Shown: piece by piece, positions 44,838-56,003 of the stretch
How the letters are laid out: each line of letters begins with the position of its first letter
Numbering within the stretch: position 1 is the first letter of the stretch
Origin: Amphirosellinia nigrospora
Lineage: Eukaryota > Ascomycota > Sordariomycetes > Xylariales > Xylariaceae
NCBI GenBank assembly: GCA_004123355.1
Contig: SCHM01000004.1
Coordinates: forward strand, 4,801,017 to 4,865,016
Reading direction: 5' to 3'
DNA length: 64,000 nucleotides
Made by a program: the position numbers and the translations under genes
Notes under the pieces: generated by a model
The model's input: the letters and a program-made list of their open reading frames with translations, nothing else
The model's database searches: none
What the model was told of the DNA's origin: nothing

Positions 44838-46381
44838 ATGTCCGCAACAAGCACATTACTTAACGAGCGTCTAACTTTTGGTGTCGAAATTGAATTTCTC
44901 ATCGCTACACTTCCACGGAACGAAAAGGACCCTCACGACAACATCAATGGGATTCCTCCAGCTCTACGATACAGACCCGGTCTCGAGGGAGCTAACCTTA
45001 GTGCCTATACCCATCGCAGAGTCCAGGCAGTCCTGGACGAGCTTCTTGGTAGTCTCCCTTTACCATCATGGATTGGGGGTCTCACGAATACCACAGTATT
45101 GGATACTTTTCGTAATTGGATCATCGATAGCGACGAGTCTCTCCTCCCACCATCTGGCGACATGCCACTTGCCGACACGAATTATACCTTTGTGCCAATC
45201 GAAATAGCCAGTCCTGTTCAATACGCCTCTCCGAGGGGTTTTGAAATTATCGAGTTGGTCATCTCTGTCATTGTTAGTCGTTTTCGTTGCATTGTGAACC
45301 CCTCTTGTGGGGTTCACGTTCACATTGGTTTAGGTTCATCTCGAATCCCGCTCGAGCACATAAGACGTATTGCTAGTCTAAGCTACGCGGTCGAGCCCCT
45401 TCTTGACACTCTGCAAAACCCACACGTGGAGTTAACTGGAATTGCAGGCAGCTTCGATATTTTTCGAATCTTGTGCATCAAGATCCAATCCTTGACTCCA
45501 AAGTTCCTCACGGCGATCCAAACTCGTCGGAACCAACGGCATTGGTGTGTACCTCTAGGAGGAGAAGACGGCACGGTGAAGAAACACTAGCAGTGAGGGG
45601 TATGAATAGTGACCCGTCTTACGTCGCCGCATTACTAGCAACTAGAGAAGCAGGACATACGAGCCGTTCACTACACCTGGTGATTCGAGACACACAACGC
45701 TTCTATCAAGCGATATTTTCGATGTCATTGATTCTCGGATCTCGGCCGTAGAGCTTCCCTCATCATCAACAGAACCGCCTTCCCGGCCAGGCAACGCGGG
45801 ATCCCCCGACTAGGAATTCAGAAGTATACTCGAGCTAGCCTTACGAGAATGAGTTTGCTAAATGAGCGCTGGGGGGCCTCACTTGGGGAAGTGATCTAGA
45901 CTGCCGCATCGCTGCTAACCCCGGTTTTAGTATGTATGAAGCTCTGGAACGTATTTATCGTCAACCATCCAGCTGTAATATCGGCCATATGCTTTGCGGT
46001 GTTGGATTCCCACGGATCGCGATTAGTTTCCACCACTACCTGTGTGCTTATTTTGAGCCCCCTAAGACTAGTCCGCGAACAATAGAAGTCAGGATGGGCG
46101 AAGGCTCTCTTGACGGCCGTTGGGTTGCTACTTGGGCTAAAATCCTTACCGGTCTCTTTAGGTTCGCTATTCATTCCTCGCCGAGCCAGTTTATCGATCT
46201 CTTGGCGAACTGTGAAAGGGCAACTAAAGTCGACGGAGCCTACGACGTTGTGGACCTTCTCGACGACGTCGGTCTCTTCGCTGAGGCGGTGATTGTCGAG
46301 GAGAGATTGATGGCTCACAAGGACGAGTGGGATCTGAGATTCGTGAACCAGACGCCTAGACTTCTCTTGAATTCATGTTAA
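44838..46381 (+). CDS. putative amidoligase (ATP-grasp-like/GCS-like), frame-broken
   Basis: The N-terminal 250 residues are clean. F-G-V-E-I-E-F at 14-20, I-E-I-A-S-P-V at 121-127 and C-G-V-H-V-H-I-G at 157-164 are the metal/ATP-site motifs of the Amidoligase_2 family, which is related to glutamate-cysteine ligases and forms amide bonds. The C-terminal part resumes in another frame at about 45930: G-V-G-F-P-R, then T-I-E-V-R-M-G-E-G-S-L-D-G, corresponding to the family's conserved E-x-R...G-T block. Between 45560 and 45930 the frame changes more than once, and a short intron could also be present. Total about 500 residues. The substrate is unknown. In bacteria these enzymes modify peptides or cell-wall precursors; in fungi they are common but uncharacterised. 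The family call is firm; the middle is unresolved. Confidence 0.75.
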
Positions 46382-48948
46382 CCATCTCATTGTTTATTCG
46401 AAGTAGTTTTTTATTGTTTTTTTGGTAATTGTTTTATGTTTTGAAGCAGGCAAAGGATATTGTTTTCGGGCCTAGCCGATTACGGCCCTAGTTTTATTTT
46501 TTTATCTTTCACATAGCAGCAATGGAACTAAACTTCAACTACAATGTAGCCTATTTCCTAGTGCCCCACGTGAAAAAGAATCTTCGTTGAATCGTGATTA
46601 GAAAAAAGCTGATCCTACGTATTTCTGTTTCATACACCTATTCTACATGCCACTCAACATTTGAGACACCATGATGTAACATTTCCTACTTTATTTCTCG
46701 GTAGTGGGGTTTTGTGGTCTCAGGAACAGTGCTCACGAGATGACTCTGCGCACCGAGACCCGTTTCGGAACACATGATAATTCTCAAACAAATACAGAAG
46801 CTGCTTTTATTCTCGGAAACACAAGAACGGGTCAGATCACCAAACTAATCTAGGCTTCCGCTATGTGCTACAAGTACGTACGCTACCTACCTACTCTATA
46901 CAGACCCCTTCCGAACAAGACTCCACCACCACCATAACCACCATAGACTTTGTCACTTTATACATCAACGTAAAGAAATCGTAAAAATATAATTCCAGTC
47001 GAATGTTATTATTCAAGCTTTATTTATACTACGGTTTAAGTTTTAGTTCGTTGAAATCAATAGTACAAAAATTATTTGTATTTAAAATATTAGCGTTTTT
47101 AATAATTTTAAGCAACAAATAATTTAGTTGTTTTTAATGTTATCATAATAAATGTCTCACTGTTAGAACCGCATTCATCTATTCTATTATATTATAGCTT
47201 TCTTTTATTTTTTAGATTTATTTTGATTGAGTTATTGGCGGTTGAAGTAGTAGAGTTTGGGTGGTGTATGGCATGTGGTGGAGTTTTGTTCGGACGGCCC
47301 TGCTCTATATAGATAAGCAGGTAAGTATAGCCGTTGGTGTCATTACCAAAGACGACAAGCTTGGCTTGGCAGGCTCGAGAAACGGCTGTAGGGATGCGCG
47401 TACAAGGGTCTGTTAGCATGGATGATGGGACCATTACGTAGTTTTCTAGCTCGGCAGAGGCGCTCGCAGACGGATGGTAGCATCGACTGTTATCTGGGTG
47501 TAGCATTTCACTGACCCAAAGCCGCCGATTCGGCCCGTGTTACTGCATCATCTACCTAGGTAGGTAGCCCAGATACGAGGAAATAGAAGAGGGGAAGCCT
47601 GTAGAGGTCTGTAAGCCACTGTCGGCCGACTCTGGGGACGATCTAGAGACACAACGAGTCTGAACAGCCAACCAAAACATGACGAGTGTAATATCTGTTT
47701 CATCTATGCCCGACTCGACATAACGAGCTGTCTCATTCTCTGAACGGTAGGTCGTAGTTCTGGTCGAAGGAAAGATTGACGATTCTTAATTGCCTATCTG
47801 AATGAGGGTATAGACAGGCGTACGCACGTAGGTACCAGGAGATAGCACCTGTTTATTCTACAGGATATGAGTGGACGGCGGTGGGCGCCGCGACCGGGGC
47901 TGTATCAATCAGGTTGTCAGATTCCTTTATCTCAGTCCCGAACTGACGCAGGGGCTTATCCGACGGCGCCACTTGTTTTCAATATAACGTGCGAAGAAGC
48001 CATCATAGAAGCGGTTCGATACATCAGGTTATGACTGCCGCCAGCCTTCAGAAGGTGTACTGCACAGTGAGCCGGGCAGCATGCCGCTAAATTGCTAGCA
48101 CACTAGCATAAAGGACAATTGACCAAACAGGGCAGAGGAGATTGTCCAAAAAAAAGAAGTTTAGCCACTAGCCTGAATCACGGTAGTGCGCCTGGCCGCT
48201 AAGCCTCCGCAGCCTGCCACCTTACCACTACAGGCCGCCGCGAGCATCTTTGACGGGGCCCCTCCCCACCAGCCCATCCTAAACCATCCAACTGCGTGTT
48301 TTGCACGCCAACGGCTGGCTGGCTCTCTCTCACACTTGCTGGTCTCGTCCTGGTCTGGTCAGAAGCTGGGCCGACTGGGGGCCAAACAACATCATCGCTG
48401 CTGGCACCACTTCAAACACAAACTCGCCATCCCCATCGATCCATCGATCCGCCGCTCGTTCCTACGACAACTCAGTCAGCATCAGCACTCGACTCGACTT
48501 GACTTCACCAATGCGCCTAACAACTTATTGGTCTTTGTCTGTCTGTCAAATATTTCGACACCCTCGCTCGTTACTGTATCGAAACCTTCTCTTCTCTCGC
48601 TATCGCGAACGCCCCCCTTTTACCATACCTAAAATTTATACTTTATTACTTTGACCTGACGCGTAATCCTGCACCCTCCCATCGCATTGCATATCGCATC
48701 GCACGCATCACCACACCACACATCAGCCCTCCGTTACCTATTGCTCGCATAGCCACGCCGCTTCCGCGCCGACTCTCGTCGTCCGACAAAGCTGCTGAAT
48801 ACGAAATACAACCGAGCTACTGAGGGATGTCGCACATTTAATCAGTTCTATATTCTTCAACGGAATCCCATTAAATCGCTTACCTATCTGAATCGCATCA
48901 TACCACGTCGACTCGAACACTCCCCTTGACATTGTTATTTGGGCCGCG
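46382..48948. other. gene-free spacer, 2.6 kb, with AT-rich core
   Basis: A strongly AT-rich block lies at about 46970-47230, including runs of poly-A/T. A small leftward frame at 47506-47192 (104 codons, ATG) has low-complexity composition and is not accepted as a gene. ACCTAGGTAGGTAG sits at about 47553-47567. A pyrimidine-rich stretch from 48400 to 48730 probably belongs to the promoter and 5' leader of YND1. Confidence 0.5.
46970..47230. other. AT-rich island
   Basis: About 260 bases that are mostly A and T, far from the composition of the flanking DNA. No open frame. It may be a decayed or RIP-affected element or simply an AT-rich spacer. Confidence 0.5.
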
Positions 48949-51050
48949 ATGGGGAAGAAGTGTGAGTGCTCATCACTACGCCCACAATCTCCTGTCACGA
49001 CCGGTTGCTGACTGTATTCCTGGTGATTAGGGCGCTATGGAGTTATCCTAGATGCTGGGTCTTCGGGCACCCGCCCCATATCTATCGATGGCAAGACCCA
49101 TCCAAGATTATAAAACATGCGTCTATAGAGGAGTTAAATACCTTGCCCAGTCTGAGAACTACTATACGAAAAAGATCCGGCCTGGGTCTCGACCTGGGGA
49201 GATCATCTGAAGATGTCGGCCCCGAGCACCTCGAAACATTGATTCAGAAGGCGAAGAAGAGGATCCCTTCTGACAAGCATGCCGACACTCCTATTTATTT
49301 AATGGCCACCGCAGGTGTACGGTTGCTTCCCAAGGACCAACAGCGCTCTCTCTTGTCTGAGATTTGTACATACTTCCGTCAAGAGAGCCAGTTCTCTCTT
49401 CCGGACTGTAACGCCCACATACAAGTCATTCCTGGGGAGACTGAGGGTTTGTATGGTGGTTAGCAGCCAACTACTTGCTGGGGGCTTTGAGAACGCGGAG
49501 GGACATGCGCATGGCAAGGGCCATCACACCTATGGTTTCTGGACATGGGTGGCGCCTCAGCACAGATCGCTTTTGCACCAAATACCACCGTGCCGAGGAG
49601 CATGGTAACGACCTCAAACTGGTACGGTTACGGACATTGGATGGGGCGTCCCTCGAGTACAAGGTTTTCTCTTCTACGTGGCTCGGTTTCGGCGTCAATC
49701 AGGCCCGATGCGTTACGTTAAACAATTAATTGACAGCATTCTCATCGATGCGAACATGAAGTACCCGACCCATGCTTACCAAGAGGTCTGCGCACCACCG
49801 AAACAGTGACGTGATCGATGGAAAGTCAAAGCAGCTACAACTGGTCGGCACTGGCGAATTTGACGAGTGTATGCGAACGACGAAACCTCTACTTGGCAAA
49901 GAAATGCCATGTGACGACAAACCATGCTTGTTCAATGGCCAGCACGTGCCGCCTATCGATTTCGACGTCAATCACTTTGTAGGTGTTTCCGAGTACTGGC
50001 ATACTACGCATGGCGTCTTTGCGACCAAAAGAAGACGACGCGGCATATGATTTCAACACGTATCAAAAGAATGATGGAGTTTTGTAGCCAACCGTGGGCG
50101 GGAATCGAATCTAGTATAGACGCGAGGAAAAAACGACCCTTTCAAAGAGGCACAAGAAGCCTGCTTCAAGGCATCCTGGCTGATCAACATCCTTCAGAGG
50201 GCATTGGCATACCCGGGTAGGAATAGAGGATACACCCACACCAGGCATCAATGTCACCAAGGCATTGGCGAGGCTGCTAAAGAAAGGGATTTTTGAACGC
50301 TTTCCAGGCCGCTGATGAGATAGACGATATGGAAATCAGTTGGACGCTGGGGAAGATGGTTCTCTACGCGGCAGGCCAGATCCCTCCCAGGACGACTACC
50401 TCTTACCAGTTGGATTTGGGAGCAACACCAAAGGCGTACCAGTCGATTTCCAATATGCGGTTCAACGTACAACCACAGCTCTGTGGATGCTTATGAAGAT
50501 GGTTGGTCTGACACGGTGATCGATCGCGCCAAATCCAAATCAGCGTCCGGGTTCATTATTTTTGTTCTAATTATCATTGCCGTCGCCCTCGTTTTCAGGA
50601 AACGAGATCGTCGTATGCCTATAACCCGAATCAATCATGCACTTCGCCGCCCCGCCGACCAGGGAGCCCCAAAAAGGGAGTGGCGGGTCTCAGTACTGAG
50701 GAGCAGCTCTTCGGTCAAAGAGCTCATCATTATGAGAGGGTGCTGGAGGAAGGTGATGTTGACCAGTTTGAGCTGGGCGATGTCTCTTCGACGACGACCA
50801 CTCGGGAAAGCAGTGCAGGCACTAGGTTTGGTCGTACCTCTGGGCTTGCCACACCGAAGCTTAACGTCGAGTCTTTTGATGACCTTAAAAAGCCGTGCCG
50901 AGCCATGCGATGGACCGAAGCGGCCTCGTCGTTAGGACGGAAAGCCGCGAGAGACTGGTTCCTCACATGCTCCACGCTGGCAGAAGGAGTCGGACGGGCA
51001 GTCCTACAAGGTTAAAGAGCCCGCAATTAAGCCCACTTTCGGAAGGTTGA
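48949..51050 (+). CDS. YND1: Golgi apyrase YND1 (GDA1/CD39 family), frame-broken
   Basis: YND1 hydrolyses nucleoside di- and triphosphates in the Golgi lumen, which supports glycosylation. The first exon is only 13 bases (48949..48961, M-G-K-K). After a GTGAGT intron, exon 2 starts at 49031 with Y-G-V-I-L-D-A-G-S-S-G-T-R (apyrase region 1). Then come M-A-T-A-G-V-R-L-L (region 2), G-E-T-E-G-L-Y-G (region 3) and L-D-M-G-G-A-S-A-Q-I-A-F (region 4). A membrane anchor (F-I-I-F-V-L-I-I-I-A-V-A-L-V-F) lies at about 50550-50600, followed by a basic cytosolic tail whose end reads L-K-S-P-Q-L-S-P-L-S-E-G at 51050. The frame changes at least eight times, for example near 49070, 49460, 49540, 49680, 49800, 50080-50290, 50500 and 50940. 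No domain is lost. About 680 residues. Confidence 0.83.
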
Positions 51051-51919
51051 TGGAGGCAGGCACATTCTCTGTATCTATTTTATTGCCCAAGCGCTGGGGT
51101 TTCTTTTGATATCAGGGCGCTGTACATTGTTGGCGGATCGGACTGATTCGGATGAGGGTTTTGACGGTATGACAGGTGTTAACCGGAATGGAGTTTGGCG
51201 TGATTGGAAGAATACCTATATGGATTGTCAGATTTGGTGTTGGAAAAATTGCATCATTAACTGTTTATTTTGAGCTATGGTTATTGCCGCGTGATTATAA
51301 TTATCTATCGTCTATAGATAGTAAGGCGCGCGCCATTTGGCGCAGTTTCCTCATTCTCCTGTCCGAAACCGAGGTTGCGCTGGTCCCCCGTTCGCGAAAT
51401 CTATAGCTGGCGGCAACCGCATATCTCACCTCAAGTTCCAGAGTAGTAGTGGTAGAGCATAGTTGTGATAGTCGATCTAGGGCTGCCATGATTTTCTCTT
51501 GTCCATTGAATACAGTTGGGCGCTTGATCGTCTGGAAGCCTAAAGAGCACACGAACGGGTACTAACTGCAAACTTCGATGCGACAATTTCCAGAATTCTC
51601 CACGTATCTAATCATAGATGGCCAGGTTTGGTCTTCTATTATCCGCAGGGTGAATCTCAGGAGGTCCCATTCTTTTTTCTCACTTCGTTCTTGCTAGCCA
51701 AGCGAAGCTGTGGTGGCTGCACAGATATCCAACTCTCTCACCATTCGTTTTTGTTCTCTGCCACACCGACGTATGTGCCGGACAACAAATAATCCATCCT
51801 CGGACGCCGCTTAGTTAAAGTCATACCGGCGCGCGTCGCTCGTGAATAATTCGAATGGTAGTCAATAGGGGTGTGCCAAATGCCCGCATAGGTACGTAGG
51901 TATCCATTCGATCGATCGA
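51051..51919. other. convergent spacer, 0.9 kb
   Basis: Between YND1 and the leftward Hikeshi gene. No gene supported; GATCGATCGATCGATC lies just past the Hikeshi stop. Confidence 0.45.
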
Positions 51920-52580
51920 TCAATCCTGCTGCCGCTCGAGGAAACCGGGGTCGTTCTTGATCTTGGTCTCGAATTTGCGCCACCACTCCTGGAACGCCTT
52001 GAGCGGGACGACCTCGATGCCCGACTCGCCGACCTGCCCGCTGAAGCTGGACAGGAAGTTGAAGGCGTTCTGGATGATGCGCTGCGCGAGGACCTGCGTC
52101 TGGGGCTCCCCTCTGGCGGGCACCAAGGCCATCGACTGGGGCTGGGGTTGGGGCTGCGACTGAAGCTGTTGTATCCGCTCGGCGACGCCCGCGGCCTCTT
52201 CGATGTCGATCCCTATCACCAGCCCCATCGGCGCCCGTCCCTCCCGCGCTACCACCACTGCCACCGCCGCCCCCGAGCTTGAACACCGCGCTCTCCTTCC
52301 CCGGCCCCACGCCCCCCAGGAACTTGAAGTTCGCCCCCGCCGACCCCACCCCCCGCCGCGAACGCCGACGGGTTCAGCGCTATGTAGATGGCCGCCGCCG
52401 TGTTCTCCGGGAGCGCGATCCCCGGCAGGAGGAAGACGGCGAGGTGTGCGAAGGGCTTCGGGTTCGTGGGCGTGGCGCTCGGGATGAAGTAGAGGAAGGA
52501 CGTCGAGTTGGGTTGGGAGGATGGTGCTGTTATGAGCGGTTGTCCGGCCGGCAGCAGGCCGAGAGAGGTTGTGTGGCCAT
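51920..52580 (-). CDS. OPI10: Hikeshi/OPI10 family protein, frame-broken
   Basis: Hikeshi carries Hsp70 into the nucleus under heat stress; the yeast homologue is OPI10. The start at 52580 (M-A-T-Q-P) leads, after a frame change near 52565, into the family N-terminus (L-L-P-A-G-Q-P-L-I) and I-A-L-P-E-N-T-A-A-A-I-Y. Then comes F-K-F-L-G-G-V-G-P-G-K-E-S-A-V-F-K-L, a Gly-rich loop and P-M-G-L-V-I-G-I-D-I-E. The C-terminal helix region is I-I-Q-N-A-F-N-F-L-S-S-F-S-G, followed by W-W-R-K-F-E-T-K-I. A second frame change lies near 52350 and a third near 52260, both in G/C runs. The Q-P-Q-P-Q-P stretch is a family-like variable linker. About 218 residues, single exon as far as can be seen. Confidence 0.85.
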
Positions 52581-53494
52581 GATGTGATCGCGCTTCGGTT
52601 AGATTGTTGTGTCTTCGTTGTAATTATGGAAGGGAGGAGAAGGTGTTCATTGGATTCACGGTTTGTCGTCTTTGGCTGGTCATATATCCGATCCGATCAA
52701 TCGAGCTGTGTCTCATTTGATCTTATGATATCCGAAAGGATAAAAAGTAGGCATCCAATTACAAAGGACGACACGTGTTTTTCGGGATCTGACCGTCGTG
52801 TCTTAAGTGAAGGGATCTGACATGTTTACTTTCGGGATTCAGGTCCATTTCCTGTACGACGTCACCGGGGGGAAAGGGAGAACTAAAAAAAAAAAAAAGT
52901 GAGTCTATTCTAAGAAAGTGGGATGGATGGGAAATGTTTCCCCGCATAACGCCGACACGAAAAAACCTGGTCAGACTCGTCGTCAATTGATGGTTAAACT
53001 TCTGACGGGGTTAGCTCACTACTCCAATAATTACCTAGGTAGGTTTTGGGGAAGCTTTAGTTTAGTAATGTAAATCGTAGATAAGGACGTACGTGCATCA
53101 TCAAGGTATAAAGAGTCGTGTAAAATCTGGTTGTAAGTTACCTAACCCGTGTTACTGCTTCGTGCAACGCTGGTATTACTCTCAGGAAATTCCATACGCC
53201 TCAGTGACGTTTCCAATTTGATCTCTCGAATAGTGTCGGTGACGAGGTTTACTGACTTTAGAGCGCTTAGAGCTTCTATCCTTGACAGTATCGGTTGTTA
53301 CATCTGATATCAAGTTCCCCAGTCCACTTCATCTATCAAGTCTCAACCTTCAGATTATTGCAACAAAGAATCGGTTACGTCTTAACTCTTTAATACGCGA
53401 CCACTGGAGTGTCTGATGTTCGTCAGATTCTACAACAACTTACACAACCAAACAACCAAGTTCCAGGGACATCCATCGATGAACACACGACACC
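52581..53494. promoter_or_regulatory. divergent promoter region, Hikeshi / Nudix
   Basis: 914 bases between divergent starts. It holds a poly-A run at about 52886-52900 and an ATTACCTAGGTAGG element at 53030-53043. If Hikeshi is heat-regulated as known elsewhere, heat-shock elements would lie here, but I see no clear nGAAn triplet array. Confidence 0.4.
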
Positions 53495-54685
53495 ATGGAG
53501 AAGAGCACGAGCTATCTTGATATTATTAAAGCGGCTGATTCGTGAGTTTTGTTTCATATGTTATCGTCCATACAGGCAGTCTAAACGTCTTTTTATTCCC
53601 ATTTTATTACCTTGTGTCACCTTATAAGTTTTGGGGTCCTCTTACTGCCGGTCACGATGTACAGAACAGCTAACAAAATCACAGCTTCCCCTACAAAGAC
53701 AAGGAGCCAGAGGCATACCACGAGCTCACCATGACCCTCTACAAGCTAGTCTGGAAGGATAACGATGGTCCCGTGCTAGGCTACATGCTAGCATCGACGT
53801 TGAACCGGCTGCTCGCCGTGCCGGAGTCTCTCCGCGGCCCGGTCATCGTAGACGAGTCGGCGCAGACCGTCCGCGCCTTCGAACAAGCCACGGAGCCGGA
53901 GCGCACTGCCACCGTCGGGGCCGTGATGCGATACTGGCGCGACAACAAGGTCTTCGACGTCCTTCGCGGCTGGCGTGACGAGCTGTGGCCCGTGTACGGC
54001 AACGACACCGAGGTGCTCTACAGCGTCGAGCGCAGCGGCACGGGCACGCTGGGCGTCATGCGCTACGGCGTGCACATGACGGGCTACGTCCGCGATGACA
54101 CGGCACCGCACGGGATGCGCATATGGGTACCCAGGCGGGCGGCGAACAAATCTACGTATCCGGGCATGCTGGACAATACGGCGGCGGGCGGCTTCATGAC
54201 GGGAGAGGACCCGTTCGAGTGCATGGTGCGCGAGGCGGACGAGGAGGCTTCGCTGCCGGAGGAGCTGATGCGCGACGGGCAAAGTTCATAGGCATGGTCT
54301 CATACATCAACATCACGGACGAGCGGGTGGGCGGCGAGGGGGACAGATATACCCGGAGACTCAATGGGTCTACGATATCGAGTTGCCCAAGGATCAGCGG
54401 CCGACGCCCAAGGACGGCGAGGTGTCCGAGTTCTATCTCTGGACGGTCGACGAGGTGCGCGAGGAACTCATGAAGCATCATTTCAAGCCCAACTGTGCCC
54501 TCATCGTTGTTGATTTCTTCATCCGCCACGGCATCATCACCGCCGCGAACGAATCTGACTATGCTGAGATTCTACAGCGTATGCGCCGAAAACATCCCTT
54601 TCCTGGACCCTACCAACAGTATGCAGCGTCGCTAGAGACGGCTGCTACCGCCCTCCCTGACGCAGCAGCTACTTTGGCTCCCTAG
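53495..54685 (+). CDS. Nudix hydrolase, thiamine-diphosphate-damage type (YJR142W-like)
   Basis: This subfamily carries an N-terminal domain (once called DUF4743) before a Nudix fold and is thought to hydrolyse damaged thiamine diphosphate analogues. Exon 1 is 53495..53541 (M-E-K-S-T-S-Y-L-D-I-I-K); the intron has a GTGAGT donor and the acceptor ends at 53684; exon 2 begins F-P-Y-K-D. The N-terminal domain includes F-D-V-L-R-G-W-R-D-E-L-W-P-V-Y-G. The Nudix box is recognisable as G-G-F-M-T-G-E, then R-E-A-D-E-E-A. The frame changes near 54285 and again near 54345; the conserved W-V-Y-D-I-E-L-P and the C-terminal half then run clean to 54685. About 375 residues. Subfamily assignment is from memory of the family layout. 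Confidence 0.78.
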
Positions 54686-54999
54686 CAGCTTGTCTGTATG
54701 CTCTCCTAACCGCATCTTCATAAGATCCATGGCTGCGTATATGTACAGTACAGTTTATGAATGATGTCGGTAGCGGGATGGCGACCGGGAATCAACGTCG
54801 ATATTAGTATGGTTATAAATTAGCCTGCATATAGAGTGGCGCAATGATAGCAACCACAAATCTATCACAAGCATAGCCTCTCCACTCGCATTCTCACTTG
54901 TTTTGCAACTGTAACTCTCTAGTTCCTCCCCAGAAACCCGTGATTATCGTATTTGCGTGAGAATTGGTGGCCTCGTAGTAGTAGGCGGTAGGGGCGTCA
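54686..54999. other. convergent spacer
   Basis: 314 bases between convergent genes (Nudix and RPB8). No gene seen. Confidence 0.4.
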
Positions 55000-55515
55000 T
55001 CATTTCTTCACGAGGAGATAAGTATTGTCAACCCGCAGCGGAGTAAGCTTCGCATAAGGCCCCTCAAGCATCATCAGTAGACCACCAAATGATACGTATG
55101 CGCGACTAATTCAGGTTTGTCAGTTTCCGATCTAGAAAGAATAGTGCTGAGCGTCCCTTCTCCAGACTCCCCAGGCAACTCACAGTGTCTGTCCCTCGAC
55201 GCCATCCTCAAACCTGTAGATTTTCCCATGACACACATAATCGTACATATCGGCCAGCGTAGACTCGCCCCGGATATCACGCCACCCTCTCTCTTCGTTG
55301 TCGCGGTTACCATCGAGGGCGAGCGTTGTCGCGAGAACGACCTGCAGGTTCTCGCCGACCAGACACGGGAACAGCTCGATGTTGATGTCCAGCGTCATCT
55401 GCGTCTGGTTGTCGGTCGAATTCGCCGTGATGCGCGCCACGCGATCGTATTTGGACTGGTCATAATCGGTTACGGTGAACGTATCCTCGAAGAGCTGCGC
55501 GTCGCCGGTCGCCAT
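55000..55515 (-). CDS. RPB8: RNA polymerase I/II/III shared subunit RPB8 (RPABC3)
   Basis: RPB8 is a small subunit common to all three nuclear RNA polymerases. Exons 55515..55184 and 55105..55000 join in phase to give 145 residues, the usual length. The intron has a GTGAGT donor, a CTGAATTAG end and is 78 bases long. Signature stretches are L-F-E-D-T-F-T-V-T-D-Y-D-Q-S-K-Y-D-R-V-A-R-I, then M-T-L-D-I-N-I-E-L-F-P, then G-W-R-D-I-R, then D-Y-V-C-H-G-K-I-Y-R-F-E-D. The last exon adds Y-V-S-F-G-G-L-L and L-L-V-K-K. It is clean, which contrasts with the broken neighbours ELP4 and Nudix. Confidence 0.93.
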
Positions 55516-56003
55516 TTTTTTTTTCCTGTCGCGGTTTGAGGCTTGTAACGCTGGGATGGGCTTCTTGGGTTTATGAACGCGCGAGTCGGGATGAGATTGG
55601 CTGGTGCCCGTGGTACAGCTTCAAATTTTAATGTATTTGGAGTAGGACAGGTGCCTGGGTAGTACTGTCACCGCACCAATGCGCGTCGCAATGCTCCGAG
55701 CCTCAAGGTTTATCAAGGGAGGCAGCCTTTATGCCGTGATGAATGAACCTAGGTAGCACACCTGAAAGCGGTGAGATCCGAGCTAAGTAAAAATTCACTG
55801 GGCTCTTGAAGCTCTGCCCCAAGAGGACCCCTGCAAAAAAGTATGGCGGGGTTCGTCGCATTCTGTTGTATCAGTAAGGTACTTACGACAAGCCTACCTA
55901 CAGGCTGCAAGCTAATGATAATCTAATTTTATACCTCTTGTATAATGATTTTCAATTAACTAGATTTCTTCATCTCATTTAATCCTCTGGCTATGCTGTG
56001 GTC
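55516..56003. promoter_or_regulatory. bidirectional promoter, RPB8 / ELP4
   Basis: 488 bases between two divergent starts of transcription-related genes. A T9 run abuts the RPB8 start, and GAACCTAGGTAGC lies at about 55745-55757. AT-rich near 55920-55970. Confidence 0.45.

Noticed and set aside
47192-47506. Leftward 104-codon frame with an ATG start
   Set aside because: Composition is low-complexity, it lies over the edge of an AT-rich island and shows no splice or domain support.
51738-52349. 203-codon leftward frame rich in Arg and Gly
   Set aside because: Another frame of the Hikeshi gene; the true frame carries the conserved family sequence.
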